A stretch of 64,000 nt of DNA from Chrysophaeum taylorii. Taxonomy: Eukaryota; Sar; Pelagophyceae; Pelagomonadales; Pelagomonadaceae. The DNA lies in the NCBI GenBank assembly GCA_029834535.1, contig JAQMWT010000674.1, positions 1-64,000 on the forward strand, given 5' to 3'. The notes below the pieces were generated by a model. That model was not told the DNA's origin, did not search any database, and saw nothing but the letters and a program-made list of their open reading frames with translations. Position 1 is the stretch's first letter. Each line of letters starts with the position of its first letter. A program made the translations under genes and the position numbers. Positions 32,321-42,210 of this stretch are shown here, one piece after another.

Positions 32321-33127
32321 ATGGCGACGCCTCCAGGGGGCACGTCGCCTCTGACGTCGCCGAAGAGGGCATGCGGGAGCGCGATTGCGGGAGTGCGGGC
32401 GATCATGGCCACGTCTCGGCTCCACACGCTCCATGTGGAGAAGCAGAGCGAGGCGGATCGCCTAATGGAGGAGTTTGGCGAAGCTGTATCGCGGCAGGCG
32501 CCCGAGGCCGAGGTGCAACAGCTGTCGTTGAAACTCGAAAAGGTGCAGGCCGACGCCGCGACGCTCGCGGAAATGCGTCGTTCGGTGGACGAAAAGCAAG
32601 CCGCGGCCGATAGGGCACTCGAGACGTTTGGTCGTGCCGTCGACACGCACGCGCCCGAGGACGAGCAGAAGGAGCTGTCGGATAAGGTCGAGTCCGCGAG
32701 ACTAGCGGTCGAGCGAGAGGAGGCCGAACAGCTCAAGCAATTTGAGATGCAGAACGAGGTCACGCTCAAGCTTGAGAAGGCGCGCTTGAAGGCCGAAAAG
32801 GCCGAGGCTGCGATGCGAGCGCAGGCCGAGAAGAAGCCCGTATTGTTGCGAAGACCGAGCGTCGAGCGCCAAACAATTGTGGAGCGCAGGCCCAGTGTCG
32901 AGCGACGTGCGAACAACGTCGTTATGAAGCGCTGCGAGCGTCCTAGTCCCCGCGACCATCCTAGTCCACGACGACCCGCTCCCAACAGGAACGCGCAGCC
33001 GTGCGCGACCCACGATGCCGTTCGCAACGTCTGCGTACCAACACAGGGCATCCGCAACGCACGCGACGCCGTCCGCAACGCCTGCGTACCCACCCATGGG
33101 AGCCGCAACGCCAGAATTCTACGGTGA
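32321..33127 (+). CDS. Coiled-coil protein, unrecognised
   Basis: 268 residues from the ATG at 32321, 143 bases after the end of the Copia element. Residues about 38-165 are a charged heptad-rich coiled coil (EADRLMEEFGEAVSRQAPEA; KLEKARLKAEKAEAAMRAQA) with two related A-P-E-x-E blocks (QAPEAEVQQLSLKLE and HAPEDEQKELSDKVE) about 53 residues apart, pointing to an internal duplication. The tail is basic and ends in two imperfect copies of a DAVRNxCVPTxGxRNAR unit. The frame from about 33000 on may be wrong: another frame there gives a Pro/Ser/Thr-rich tail, so a small intron or different end is possible. No function assigned. Confidence 0.6.
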   Translation: MATPPGGTSPLTSPKRACGSAIAGVRAIMATSRLHTLHVEKQSEADRLMEEFGEAVSRQAPEAEVQQLSLKLEKVQADAATLAEMRRSVDEKQAAADRALETFGRAVDTHAPEDEQKELSDKVESARLAVEREEAEQLKQFEMQNEVTLKLEKARLKAEKAEAAMRAQAEKKPVLLRRPSVERQTIVERRPSVERRANNVVMKRCERPSPRDHPSPRRPAPNRNAQPCATHDAVRNVCVPTQGIRNARDAVRNACVPTHGSRNARILR

Positions 33128-34119
33128 ACCTTCTTCCACTTCCGAAGTACGATGTGGCCGAAACAATTGCTCTCTCGACGTCCATATATATACTGCCGTC
33201 ACCTTGTTTCATTCGCACATGCTTGCCGTAAATTCGTTGCGCTAGAGGCGCGGGCGGTGTTTTTGCGTCCTGTCCAATGCATCGGGATTTGAAATGAAAC
33301 CCCGCCTTCTGAAGCACGGACATAAAGGAGAGAGACAAAGTAAGATGCGAGGACAGCAAAGAAGGAAGCAGGAAGAGGGCAAGAGAAAAAGAGAGCGAAA
33401 TGCGGTCTCCGCGTCGTATGGCGACAGGCGTCATCTCTCCCCCGACGCTCCTTTCAGCGCCAATCGTCTCTCGGCGGCCCCGTGACTCCGGTCCCACGCG
33501 CCACGACCCTGGTGAGCTGGGATTAGCCTACGCCCCATGCGCTGGGCTGGCCTGTAGTTACCTAGGCAGGAGTTGCTAACTTAGCTTTACATTTGTAACC
33601 TGACTTTTTTTTTTGGATACGTCCAATTGGATAATGTGTCTCGCTTTTTTTTTGAGTACAAAATTTTCTAAATCAAGTACTTGTGTGCGCCGATCTCATT
33701 ATGTTAATAACTTCAAAACTAGAAGCGGCTTACAATGCGCACTACGGCAATATAGCTGCCTCCTCGTCGCTGACAAATGACGTGTGTACTCACGAGGCAG
33801 CTCGACCCTGTGCTACACGCGGCGACCAAATAAAAATCGGATACCTCATGATTTCATCTCCCTCTCCGACGGAGATCCATCTGTCTCTAGGAACCAAAAA
33901 ACATGGGGGATATCACGCCAAACAGGACATCGTCTCCTTTGTGTCAAAAAAAATACAATGAGAATTGACAGTGGGTGCGAAGGAGAAGAGCAAGAAGAAG
34001 AAAAAGTGCGAGAACGAAGTCTCTTCATTTTTTTCGTAGCCGAAGAAGAATTAGAGGAACAGCCCAAGCGCACAAACTCGAGATCTCTCCTCCGAGGTTG
34101 GAGGGCCCAAAAATGCGGG
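33128..34119. other. AT-richer intergenic stretch, no gene
   Basis: Only short frames on either strand. T-runs occur at 33605-33613 and 33646-33653. Nothing coding is supported. Confidence 0.5.
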
Positions 34120-35489
34120 CTACGCCCTGTACTCGTTGAAAACGCCGCAGGCTGCTTGGGACCCGGTATCGGCGCGATGGAAGAGGACAGCGTGCCCTTC
34201 GGTGGGGTTATCGCCATCAATGCTGAACTCGACGACATCGTGATCGACGTAGGCCATGCCGAACTCGGTCGAAGAGTTAAATCCGGTGACTAGCCACGGA
34301 TCTTCCCCCTCTTCGAGGGGGCTCACGTAGTGGCCCCGATGATCGTCGCAGCTCAATCCCTCGTGCACGTGGAATTGACCTTCAAGAAGCGGGTAAGCGC
34401 CGCGGAAGGCGCCACGGATCGTGATGCCCATGTCTGGAGTCGTTGGATCGTACGCCGGCGAAGATTCGTCGAGCTCCCAGATGATCGAGGTGCCACTGGC
34501 GACTCGGAGTTCGCCGCAGGCTGCTACGGCGCCGGCTACTTCGATGACAACGGCGCGATTGGCCACGTCGAAGTCCTCTTCGAGCGAAAAGTTCGCGAGG
34601 GTGAAATTAATGTACGTGTTGTTCCCGCCGGCGTCGAAGGTGAAGGTCGTGTCGACCCACGGATCCTCCGTCAACCCCTCGAAGAAGGTGCCGGCGAGCG
34701 CGTCGCAGTCGTAGGACGCATCGATGTAGACGCGGCCCACTGCGCCGGGCGTGCCGCCGACGATGGTGCCGAGCATGTCGATGCCAGGGTCTAATTCATC
34801 GCTCACGTACACGTACCCAAAGATTCCAGAGGCATCGACCTCTTCCAGCGCGGCAGCCTCGGAGAGCGAGATGCCCTCAAACGTCCCCATCTCGGCGTAA
34901 ATCGCGTCGCTCAATACGCCGCAGGCCACGTTTGTCCCGTCACTCGACGCCACGACGACCACGCGATTCGCGACCGCGTTGTCGCCGTAGAGCGACAACC
35001 CGTCGGCGGTCAAGTTGAAGTAACTATACCCCACGGAATCCGATTCGTACGTCGTCCCGACCCAGGGGTCGCTCAAGGTCCCATCATCACCCGCGTAGTG
35101 CTCTGTATAACAAGTGTTCTTTTTCGCGGAGACGAGGCATAATAATAATAAAAGGTGTACCTACCTCCGATGGTTTCGGCGCTGTCGCACGACGAGCCCT
35201 CTGCGCGCACAAGTCACTCTCTCATCTCCACTCAAGAAAGAAACCACTTACCATGGATGGCGATGGGTGCCTCGACCAAGTATTCACTTTGGGAGAATGA
35301 TCCGAAGAGCCTGACGCCAGTACCAAAGTCTTCGACGGCGGCGATGCCCTGGATATCAACGTCGCCGTCGTAGCCAGGGTACGCCGTAAAGTGCGTGCCC
35401 TGCGACTGCACCGTCTCCCCCTCGGCCACCTGGTAGTACGCGAAAGCTGCGGCCCCCGTCGGGATCAGGAGTAGGGCGAAGAATGCCAT
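34120..35489 (-). CDS. Secreted protein with three tandem Cu/Zn-SOD-like domains
   Basis: Two exons: 35489-35252 and 35102-34120, joined across a 149-nt GT-AG intron (phase 1); 406 residues. I start at the ATG at 35489 because it begins a clean signal peptide (MAFFALLLIPTGAAAFA). Three repeats follow, each ending in the Cu/Zn-superoxide-dismutase-like pattern of a Val-rich strand then A-C-G-V (NRVVVVASSDGTNVACGVL; NRAVVIEVAGAVAACGEL; GHAVLFHRADTGSQAACGVF). Domain 3 keeps the metal-site look best: FHVHEGLSC...GHY and LFH correspond to His46/48, His63 and His120 of SOD. Domain 1 has only an IHEHYAGDDG remnant and domain 2 has lost the histidines. Likely extracellular or endomembrane; catalytic activity is doubtful except perhaps in domain 3. 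It is transcribed divergently from the receptor kinase. Confidence 0.75.
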
Positions 35490-35723
35490 CCTCTTCAAGC
35501 ACGGTGCCAACGACGACGACAGTGGCTCTAGGATCGAATGAAGTAGCTCAAGTTGAATGCAACACCGAAATGCATCCAAAATGCAGCATGTCAAAATTTT
35601 CGAACTATTATTTCTCGCGGTTTCTTCTTATGTACGAAGAAAGGTGAGAAGAGGATTCTGCAACGAAGGCTCCCAGCCAGCCATTCGAGATGAAGCGAAG
35701 AGGAGATCAATAAGGGGGCAACA
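35490..35723. promoter_or_regulatory. Shared region between divergent genes
   Basis: At most 234 bases separate the start of the SOD-like gene (minus) and the annotated start of the receptor kinase (plus), so both promoters must lie here or overlap the 5' ends. No TATA box is evident. A plus-strand ATG at 35581 opens MQHVKIFELLFLAVSSYV, a possible signal-peptide exon for the kinase. Confidence 0.4.
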
Positions 35724-38700
35724 ATGGGACGACGGCTCGACGAGGAGGACGACGAATGGCCGGTGGTGGTGCCGCGGCTCTCGGGGGGCTCGAACGGCGC
35801 CGAGGCCGCCGTTGGGGCTGAATTCGGTGTGGCGCTCGCAGGATCGGGGAGGTACTTGGCGGTTGGGGCGGCGGGTGCCAACGCGGTGCATATCTACTGG
35901 TTCGACGGCGAAACCTGGGTCTTCGAGCAAAAACTGACGGCGTCCGGCGTTGACTCAACCGCCTCGGACACGGACCGGTTCGGCCTCTCGTGCGCCCTCG
36001 ATGGCGCGACGCTCGCCGTGGGCTCGCTCAACGGCGACGACGTCGGATCGAACGCCGGGGCAGTGTACGTTTTTGTCCAGAACGGCACGTGGAGTTTCCA
36101 CCAAAAGTTTCGAGCAAGCGAAACGGTGGGTGGCGACGAGTTCGGGGCGTCCCTCTCTCTGGCTGGAACGAGCCTGGCGATAGGAGCCCCGGGCAGGGTT
36201 GGCGGCGGCAAGGCGTACCTCTTCGAGCAGAGCGCCACGACAGAGGAGTGGTTGCTCGAATCTGACTTGGATGGTGGAACTAGCTCCTTTGCCGACTCTC
36301 GCCTCGGCGCGTCGTGTGTGGTCAGCACCGATCTCGAGATGGTCGCGTGCGGCGCGCCCCGCGCGAACGGTACGGACGAAGACCCTAATTCGACTGGCGC
36401 GGCGTACATGTACGAGGAAACAACGGAGGATGGGGTATGGGGAATTTCCGAAACGCTACCATACGATTCGGATGATCTCGGCAATCACTTTGGCGTATCG
36501 TGCGCCATACTTACGACGAATAACGTTGATTACGCGATCGTCGGCGACAGCGGCGAGTCTCTACTGCAAGTCTTTTACAGGCAACAAGCAGCTTGGCTTG
36601 GTGGCGACCTGGTAACCAGCTCGAGTTATGAAAGAGTTGGCCAATCCCTCCATGCCCACGGCAATTATTTTGTCGTCGGTGGGGGGGGTATCGCATACGT
36701 CTTGGAACCAGTGCTCGGTGACGTGAGTATTATACAAACGCTCGGGCCGTACGACGTCGCGACTCTGTTCGGCCAATCTGTCGCCTTGACCGACTATTTT
36801 GTCGCTGTGGGCGCGCCAAATGCCTCCGGCGTCGATTCCGATGGCAACATCCTCGTGAACAGATCGGGTGCCGTCTATACGTGGCGAGTGAGCCCGCAGC
36901 CGCCGAGTCCGCAGCCCACGCGGCAACCGACGAGCCCAAAGCCGACCGACTGGCCAACGGCAGTCCCAAGTGTTTCGCCGACCGAATGGCCAACCGCGGC
37001 CTTGAGTCTTTCGCCGACTGCTTTTGAACCTGTTGTCGAGCCGCCGACGAGCGCCGGCAGCGATGGCGGCGGCGGCGGCGGGGGTAGCTCGTCTTCTTCG
37101 AACGTTGGATATATCGCTATTGGCGCGGTCGGGGGCTTTCTCTTGATCCTCGTTGCTGTCATCTGCTGCCTCCGATACGCCGGGAGGAAATTCCCCTTTT
37201 CAGACAAGGAAGACAAAGCATCGCTGCCCGAGCACTGGCCCAAAGCTCCCCGGAATAAACCCGCTCCCGCGAACGAATCGCCGGACGAGGAGGAGGACGA
37301 CGAGAGCGACGACGAAGTGCGGGCGCTCACGCAGTCTGCGGCAGCAGCCGTCGCTGCCGCCGCTGCCTCCTCCAAGGGCGGCGGTGGAGGAGACGTGACC
37401 AGGCAGGCCGAGGTCGACAAGCTCTTGGATACGGGGCGCGCGATTTGCTTCGGCTTGCTCGCGGCCGGCTCGGCCGTGCCGCTTCTCGGGGGAGCCTGCC
37501 AGCTGGCGCAGGCGATCCTCTACGAGGTGGACCGGCTGCACGAGAAGGCCGACGACGTCGTATCGGCCGGCGCGCGGCTCGTCTCCTTACTCGAGGTGCT
37601 TCAAATCCTCGCGGCCAACGAGGAGCACATCACCACCGACGACGCGCGGCGAGTCGTGGAGAAGAACATGGCCGAGCTCATGGACATGCTCGGAAAGTTC
37701 CTCGAGGCCGTGAGTCGTCGTTTTTGTTTTTGTGTCTTGTCTCCGTTTTTGCAGGGATCGTCGCGCGCAGGTCCGAGCGTTTGGCCAAAAAGGGTGGCTC
37801 CGGCAGAAATGGTTGTTGCTCTCGGATAGGAAGAGCGCGCAACTGACGTCGCTCGACTTCAGGATTGTGTCGTGCCTCGAGAGCTTGAGGACCGCGTACC
37901 ACCTGTCCCACGATCGGCGAATCGCGCGGCTCCTCGAAAAGCAGTCGTACCATATGGAAGAAGCCATGGCACGCCACGTCGACCGCCTGGTCGCGAGCGG
38001 GACGGAACAGGCCGACGCGGCTTCGCAGCTCGCGGCAGACGAGCGCGTCGCGCGCCAAGTCGCCGCCGCTGGCCACGTGAGCGACAAGGAGATCCGGCTC
38101 GCGGTGTCCGAGGTGAAAGACGACTCCGAGGCGCTCGTGTTCGTGCACGACAAGACGCAGTCCGACCGCGACAAGGCGCGAAAGCGCAAGGAAGAGATGC
38201 TCGCCACGTACGAAGTCGACCTCGACTGGATCGAGCCGCACCCGTTTGCCCGCGGCGGCATGACGCAGATCCACATGGGGCACTACGTCGGGCAGGACGT
38301 CGCCGTCAAGGTGATGCCGACCGCCGGGCTCGGGGGGTCGCAGTACACAAAGTTAATTCACGATCTCTCTCGCGAGCTCGCGATCATGATGAAGCTCCAA
38401 TCGCCGCTCGTGATTCGGGTTTTCGGGGTCGTCACGTCCGACCCAAATTTCCTGGGGCTCGTGTTGGAGTACGCCGAGGGTGGCAGCCTGCGGCACCACC
38501 TCGACGACGAGACGATGGTCGTGAGGCCCGAACAGCAGCGCGCCTGGTGCTACGACATCGCCCGGGGGATGACCTATCTGTACAGCCACGGCGTCGAGCA
38601 TCGGGATCTCAAGGCGGCGAACGTGCTGCTGACGGCTCCGCCGGCTCTCCGGTGCAAAGTGACTGATTTCGGGTTGTCGCGATCCGAGCACATCCGTACC

Positions 38701-39180
38701 CAGACGACCTTCACAAAGACGGGCGGCGGGACGGCGCCGTTCATGGCTCCCGAGTTGATCGACGACAACGTATTCACCGAGAAGTCGGACGTCTACAGCT
38801 ACGCCATCGTCGTATGGGAAATTCTGAGCCGGGAAACCCCGTGGGGTGAAATGAGCCACGTCCAGATTGCGATGAGCGTCGTCTACAAGAAGATGCGCCC
38901 GCCGCTTCCCAAGGGCGTTACGGGAGCCGAGGACCTCGTCAAACTCATGCACCTCTGTTGGTCCCACAATCCCGACGACCGGCCCTCCTTCAAGACCATC
39001 GCCCAGAGTCTCAAGCCCGCCGAGCTTGCCCACGAGAACAAAACGGGCGATTCCGAGGGCAGTTACTTCAACTTGTCGTTGATCTCGGGCATCGCGCCCA
39101 AGACCGCGGGGAGTTCGGCCGGCCTCTCGCGCCCGAGCAGCAACCAGAGTTCTTCGCGCGGCGCCGGCCACAGCAAGTAA
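35724..39180 (+). CDS. Receptor-like kinase: FG-GAP propeller, TM helix, TKL kinase
   Basis: Two exons, 35724-37709 and 37771-39180, with a 61-nt GT-AG intron; the acceptor at 37770 is the one that keeps the frame. 1131 residues. Residues about 28-390 hold seven FG-GAP-like blades (FGVALAGSGRYLAVG; FGLSCALDGATLAVG; FGASLSLAGTSLAIG and so on), enough for a full integrin-type beta-propeller. A Pro/Thr/Ser stalk (391-433) and Gly/Ser linker precede one membrane helix (460-483), then an acidic linker and a helical bundle. The kinase (about residues 820-1075) has VAVKV, HRDLKAANVLL, DFGLSR and MAPEL, so it should be active; the Gly loop (RGGMTQIHMG) is atypical. No signal peptide is present at this ATG. 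An upstream exon from 35581 spliced to 35745 in phase 0 would supply one (inference). Likely a cell-surface sensor kinase. Confidence 0.85.
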
Positions 39181-39616
39181 GCAGTTCTAACAATGTGATC
39201 TCTCCTAGAGCAGCGGCGGAAAAAGAAAAATACGACTTGCTCGCTCGCTCGCTCGGATATCCCAAAGCGCGCTGTCATTATTTATTACCCGAGAAAACGA
39301 CGAGCGACTCCACTGTTCTGACGTTATGTTTATCGCACCACGCCGACACTTGTTTTTCTTGTTGCTGAGCACACTCGACTCATCAGTAGTAGGGCCACAG
39401 CAGCCCTACTGTTCCTTCTTTTTTCTTGACCCAACCCCGCCCACCACCAAGGCGGGTTTGCGCGACCAAATTGGTTTCCTCCCTCCCTCCCTTATTGTCC
39501 GTCAACCCAAGAAAAAAAAGAGGACCCCCCCCTCCTTTGATCATGCATGCCACTCTCGGCGGCGAGACGAGACACGACACGCACGCTGACTGTCTGTCTC
39601 AGAGACATCATTATTT
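39181..39616. other. Intergenic region between convergent genes
   Basis: Holds the 3' ends of the receptor kinase and the Cdc48 gene. A (CTCG)n run is at 39239-39254. No gene is supported. Confidence 0.5.
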
Positions 39617-42133
39617 TTAGGCGGAAGCAGCGGGGTCGGGGGCGTCGACGGCGATCGAGCCAAGAGCGTCGGGGTCGTAGAAGCCCTTGTCGAAGGAGAA
39701 GGCCTGGGCGTTCGCGTCGGGCTTGGCGGATGTCTTGAGGGACTTGGCGAAGTCCGCGTAGCGCTGGACCTCGGCTTTGGGGACGGAGCGGCGGGCTCTA
39801 GCCATGCTCGCCTCGAAGTGGTGTTTGGCGATGTAGGGGACCGCCGCGTCGGGTTGGTCGCCCCTGTTTTCGGCGTCGACGGCGTCCTTGACGGCGTTTT
39901 TTGCCGCGCGCTGGCAGATTTCGGCGATGTCGGCGCCGGAAAAGCCGTCGGTAGCCTCGGCGAGCTTGTCGAGGTCGACGTCGGGATCGACGGGAGCTTT
40001 TCGGAGAGCCGCCTTGAAGACGGACTTGCGCGAGTCAACGTCGGGGAGGGGTATCTGCACGAGCTGGTCGAGGCGGCCCGGGCGCGTGACGGCGGGGTCG
40101 AGGATGTCGGGTCGGTTGGTCGCGCCGACGACAAAGACGTTCTTGGCGCCGACGGCATCGATCTCGGCGAGGATTTGGTTCATGACCCTGTCGCCCGCGT
40201 CCGAGGATGCGGCCGAAGAGGAGCGTGCCTTGGCGATCGAGTCCATTTCGTCGAAGAAAAGGACGCAGGGGGCGGCCGCGCGGGCCTTGTCGAAGAGGGA
40301 CCTCACGTTGGCCTCCGACTCGCCGAACCACATGGTCAGCAGCTCGGGGCCCTTGACGGATATGAAATTCGCGCCGCACTCGTTGGCGACCGCCTTGGCG
40401 ATGAGGGTCTTGCCGCAGCCGGGGGGTCCGTAGAACAGGACACCCTTGGAGGGGGGGAGCCCGAAGTCGTCGTAGAGGCGCGCGAACTGCACGGGGTATT
40501 CGACCGTTTCCTTGAGCTCTTGCTTGACTTCGTCTAGGCCCCCGACGTCGTTCCAGGAGACGTCGGGCACCTCGACCGCCGACTCGCGGAGGCTCGCGGG
40601 GTTGCAGGTCTTGAGGGCGCGCGCAAAATGGTCCTGCCGGACGCGGAGTTTGTCGAGGTCGTTCGCGGCCAAAAGGTCTAACGCTGCCTCGTCGTCGTCG
40701 GCCGACGCCTTGCGCTTGCCGACGGCGTCCTTGACGCACAGCAAGGCCGCCTCGGTGCAGAGTTGCGCGATGTCGGCGCCCACGAAGCCGTGGCAGTCGT
40801 CGGCGACCGACTTGAGGTCGACATCCTCGTCGAGCCTGACGTCGCGCGTCTTGACGAGCAGGATCTCGAGGCGGGCCGCCTCGTCGGGCACGCTCAGTTC
40901 TATTTCCCGATCGAGTCGCCCGAATCGCCGGAGCGCCGGGTCGAGGTCGTTTGGCCTCGAGGTCGCCGCCAGCACCACGACCCCGCTCGAGGGCCGGAGA
41001 CCGTCCATCAGCGTCAGCAGCTGCGACGTCACGCGCTTCTCCATCTCGGACGACGCTTTATCCCGCTTCTTGCCGACCGACTCGATTTCGTCGATTACGA
41101 CGACCGCGGGCGCCCGGGCCTCGGCCGACGCGAACTTGGCGCGCAGCGCCTCCTCGGCCTCGCCCGGCTTCTTCGCCATGATCTCGCTCCCAGACACGAG
41201 CTCGACGTGCGCGCCAGACTCGAACGCGGCCGCGCGCGCGAGCGTCGTCTTCCCGCACCCCGACGGACCGAAGACGAGGGCCCCCTTGGGCGGGGGGACG
41301 CCCAGCGCCGCGAACACGCCGGGCGCGTGCAGCGGAAGCTCCAAAACCTCCCGGAGCGTCTCGATGTGGGCCTCGCACCCTCCCAAATCGGCATACGTCG
41401 TGAACGCTTCTTCTTCTTCCATCGGGAAGCTGTTCCCGAGAACGACCTCGGTATCCGCGCCCACGACCGCCTCCTCCAAGTCGCCATCGTCCACCGCGCT
41501 CACGATCCAGTGCTTGTCGGCGTCGACGTAGTCGCCGACGTGCACGACCCGGTCGGCCAACAACGGCCGCAGCGCCTCGAACGCCGCGTCCTCGTCTTCG
41601 ACCGCTTCCTCCTCCACCGTCGAAGATATCGACACCGAGACCGCGGCTCTTACCCCCTCGATGGGACCGGCGACCCACACCTCCGAGCTCCGCGAGCTCA
41701 TCATCCCGAGGTTGGCGCCGAGCACGGCCGACACGCTGCATTCCGGGCCTTCGGCGACCCGGGCGAGCGCCGTTTTCCGCCTCGGACCGTGCACGCGCGC
41801 GACGTCGGAGGGCATCAGATTGCTTGACTCCAGGAACTCCTCCGTCAGCGTGATCACGCTCCCCGTAGTGAACTGCTCGACCCCCGCCCGCACCGAATAC
41901 ACCCCCGGCAACCGCGGTGCCTCATCCTCCTTCTTCGCGGACGACGACGACGGTGCATTCTTCTTTTTCTTCTTCTTCTTTGACCCCCCGCCGCGGGGCA
42001 CCGTAACCCACCGCGACGCACCACCGACCTTGGCGACCACCCCTGACGCCGACATTCTCATCGGCCCGAGCACCCATGCCACCACCACTGCCCACGTCAA
42101 CACCAACCTGCTTGATGTTCGTGACGACGACAT
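39617..42133 (-). CDS. CDC48: Cdc48/p97-type AAA+ ATPase with signal peptide, plastid (periplastid) type
   Basis: 838 residues. Tandem AAA modules: D1 Walker A GPSGCGKT (about 289-296; the usual Pro-Gly-Thr is Ser-Gly-Cys) with Walker B VVVIDEI, and D2 Walker A GPPGCGKT (about 569-576) with Walker B VLFFDEMDS; arginine-finger regions RRFGRLDRE and RPGRLDQ. An N-domain of reduced similarity precedes D1. The N-terminus (LVLTWAVVVAWVLG, then MSASG and a basic Ser-rich stretch) is a signal peptide plus transit-like region without an aromatic residue after the likely cut, as described for proteins of the periplastid compartment. Algae with red complex plastids use such a symbiont-derived Cdc48 to pull proteins across the second-outermost plastid membrane (SELMA). 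The cytosolic copy would lack this leader. Single exon; a Lys run (residues 52-58) is notable. The compartment is inference; the family is certain. Confidence 0.9.
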   Translation of the reverse strand: MSSSRTSSRLVLTWAVVVAWVLGPMRMSASGVVAKVGGASRWVTVPRGGGSKKKKKKKNAPSSSSAKKEDEAPRLPGVYSVRAGVEQFTTGSVITLTEEFLESSNLMPSDVARVHGPRRKTALARVAEGPECSVSAVLGANLGMMSSRSSEVWVAGPIEGVRAAVSVSISSTVEEEAVEDEDAAFEALRPLLADRVVHVGDYVDADKHWIVSAVDDGDLEEAVVGADTEVVLGNSFPMEEEEAFTTYADLGGCEAHIETLREVLELPLHAPGVFAALGVPPPKGALVFGPSGCGKTTLARAAAFESGAHVELVSGSEIMAKKPGEAEEALRAKFASAEARAPAVVVIDEIESVGKKRDKASSEMEKRVTSQLLTLMDGLRPSSGVVVLAATSRPNDLDPALRRFGRLDREIELSVPDEAARLEILLVKTRDVRLDEDVDLKSVADDCHGFVGADIAQLCTEAALLCVKDAVGKRKASADDDEAALDLLAANDLDKLRVRQDHFARALKTCNPASLRESAVEVPDVSWNDVGGLDEVKQELKETVEYPVQFARLYDDFGLPPSKGVLFYGPPGCGKTLIAKAVANECGANFISVKGPELLTMWFGESEANVRSLFDKARAAAPCVLFFDEMDSIAKARSSSAASSDAGDRVMNQILAEIDAVGAKNVFVVGATNRPDILDPAVTRPGRLDQLVQIPLPDVDSRKSVFKAALRKAPVDPDVDLDKLAEATDGFSGADIAEICQRAAKNAVKDAVDAENRGDQPDAAVPYIAKHHFEASMARARRSVPKAEVQRYADFAKSLKTSAKPDANAQAFSFDKGFYDPDALGSIAVDAPDPAASA

Positions 42134-42210
42134 CGCCGACTCTATCTGTTGGCGGCGGTTAGTGTTTTATTATTCTTCCTTCCTGCCTCCCTCCCTTCCT
42201 TCCTTCCTTC
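42134..42210. other. Short gap between two minus-strand genes
   Basis: Only 77 bases separate the end of the upstream coiled-coil gene (42211) from the Cdc48 start codon, with a (CTTC)n run at 42176-42210 on the plus strand. The two genes could be co-regulated or the promoter may lie in the neighbouring coding region. Confidence 0.4.

Noticed and set aside
40512-41827. Plus-strand frames of 339 and 354 residues
   Set aside because: Shadows of the Cdc48 gene, whose minus-strand frame has all AAA motifs.
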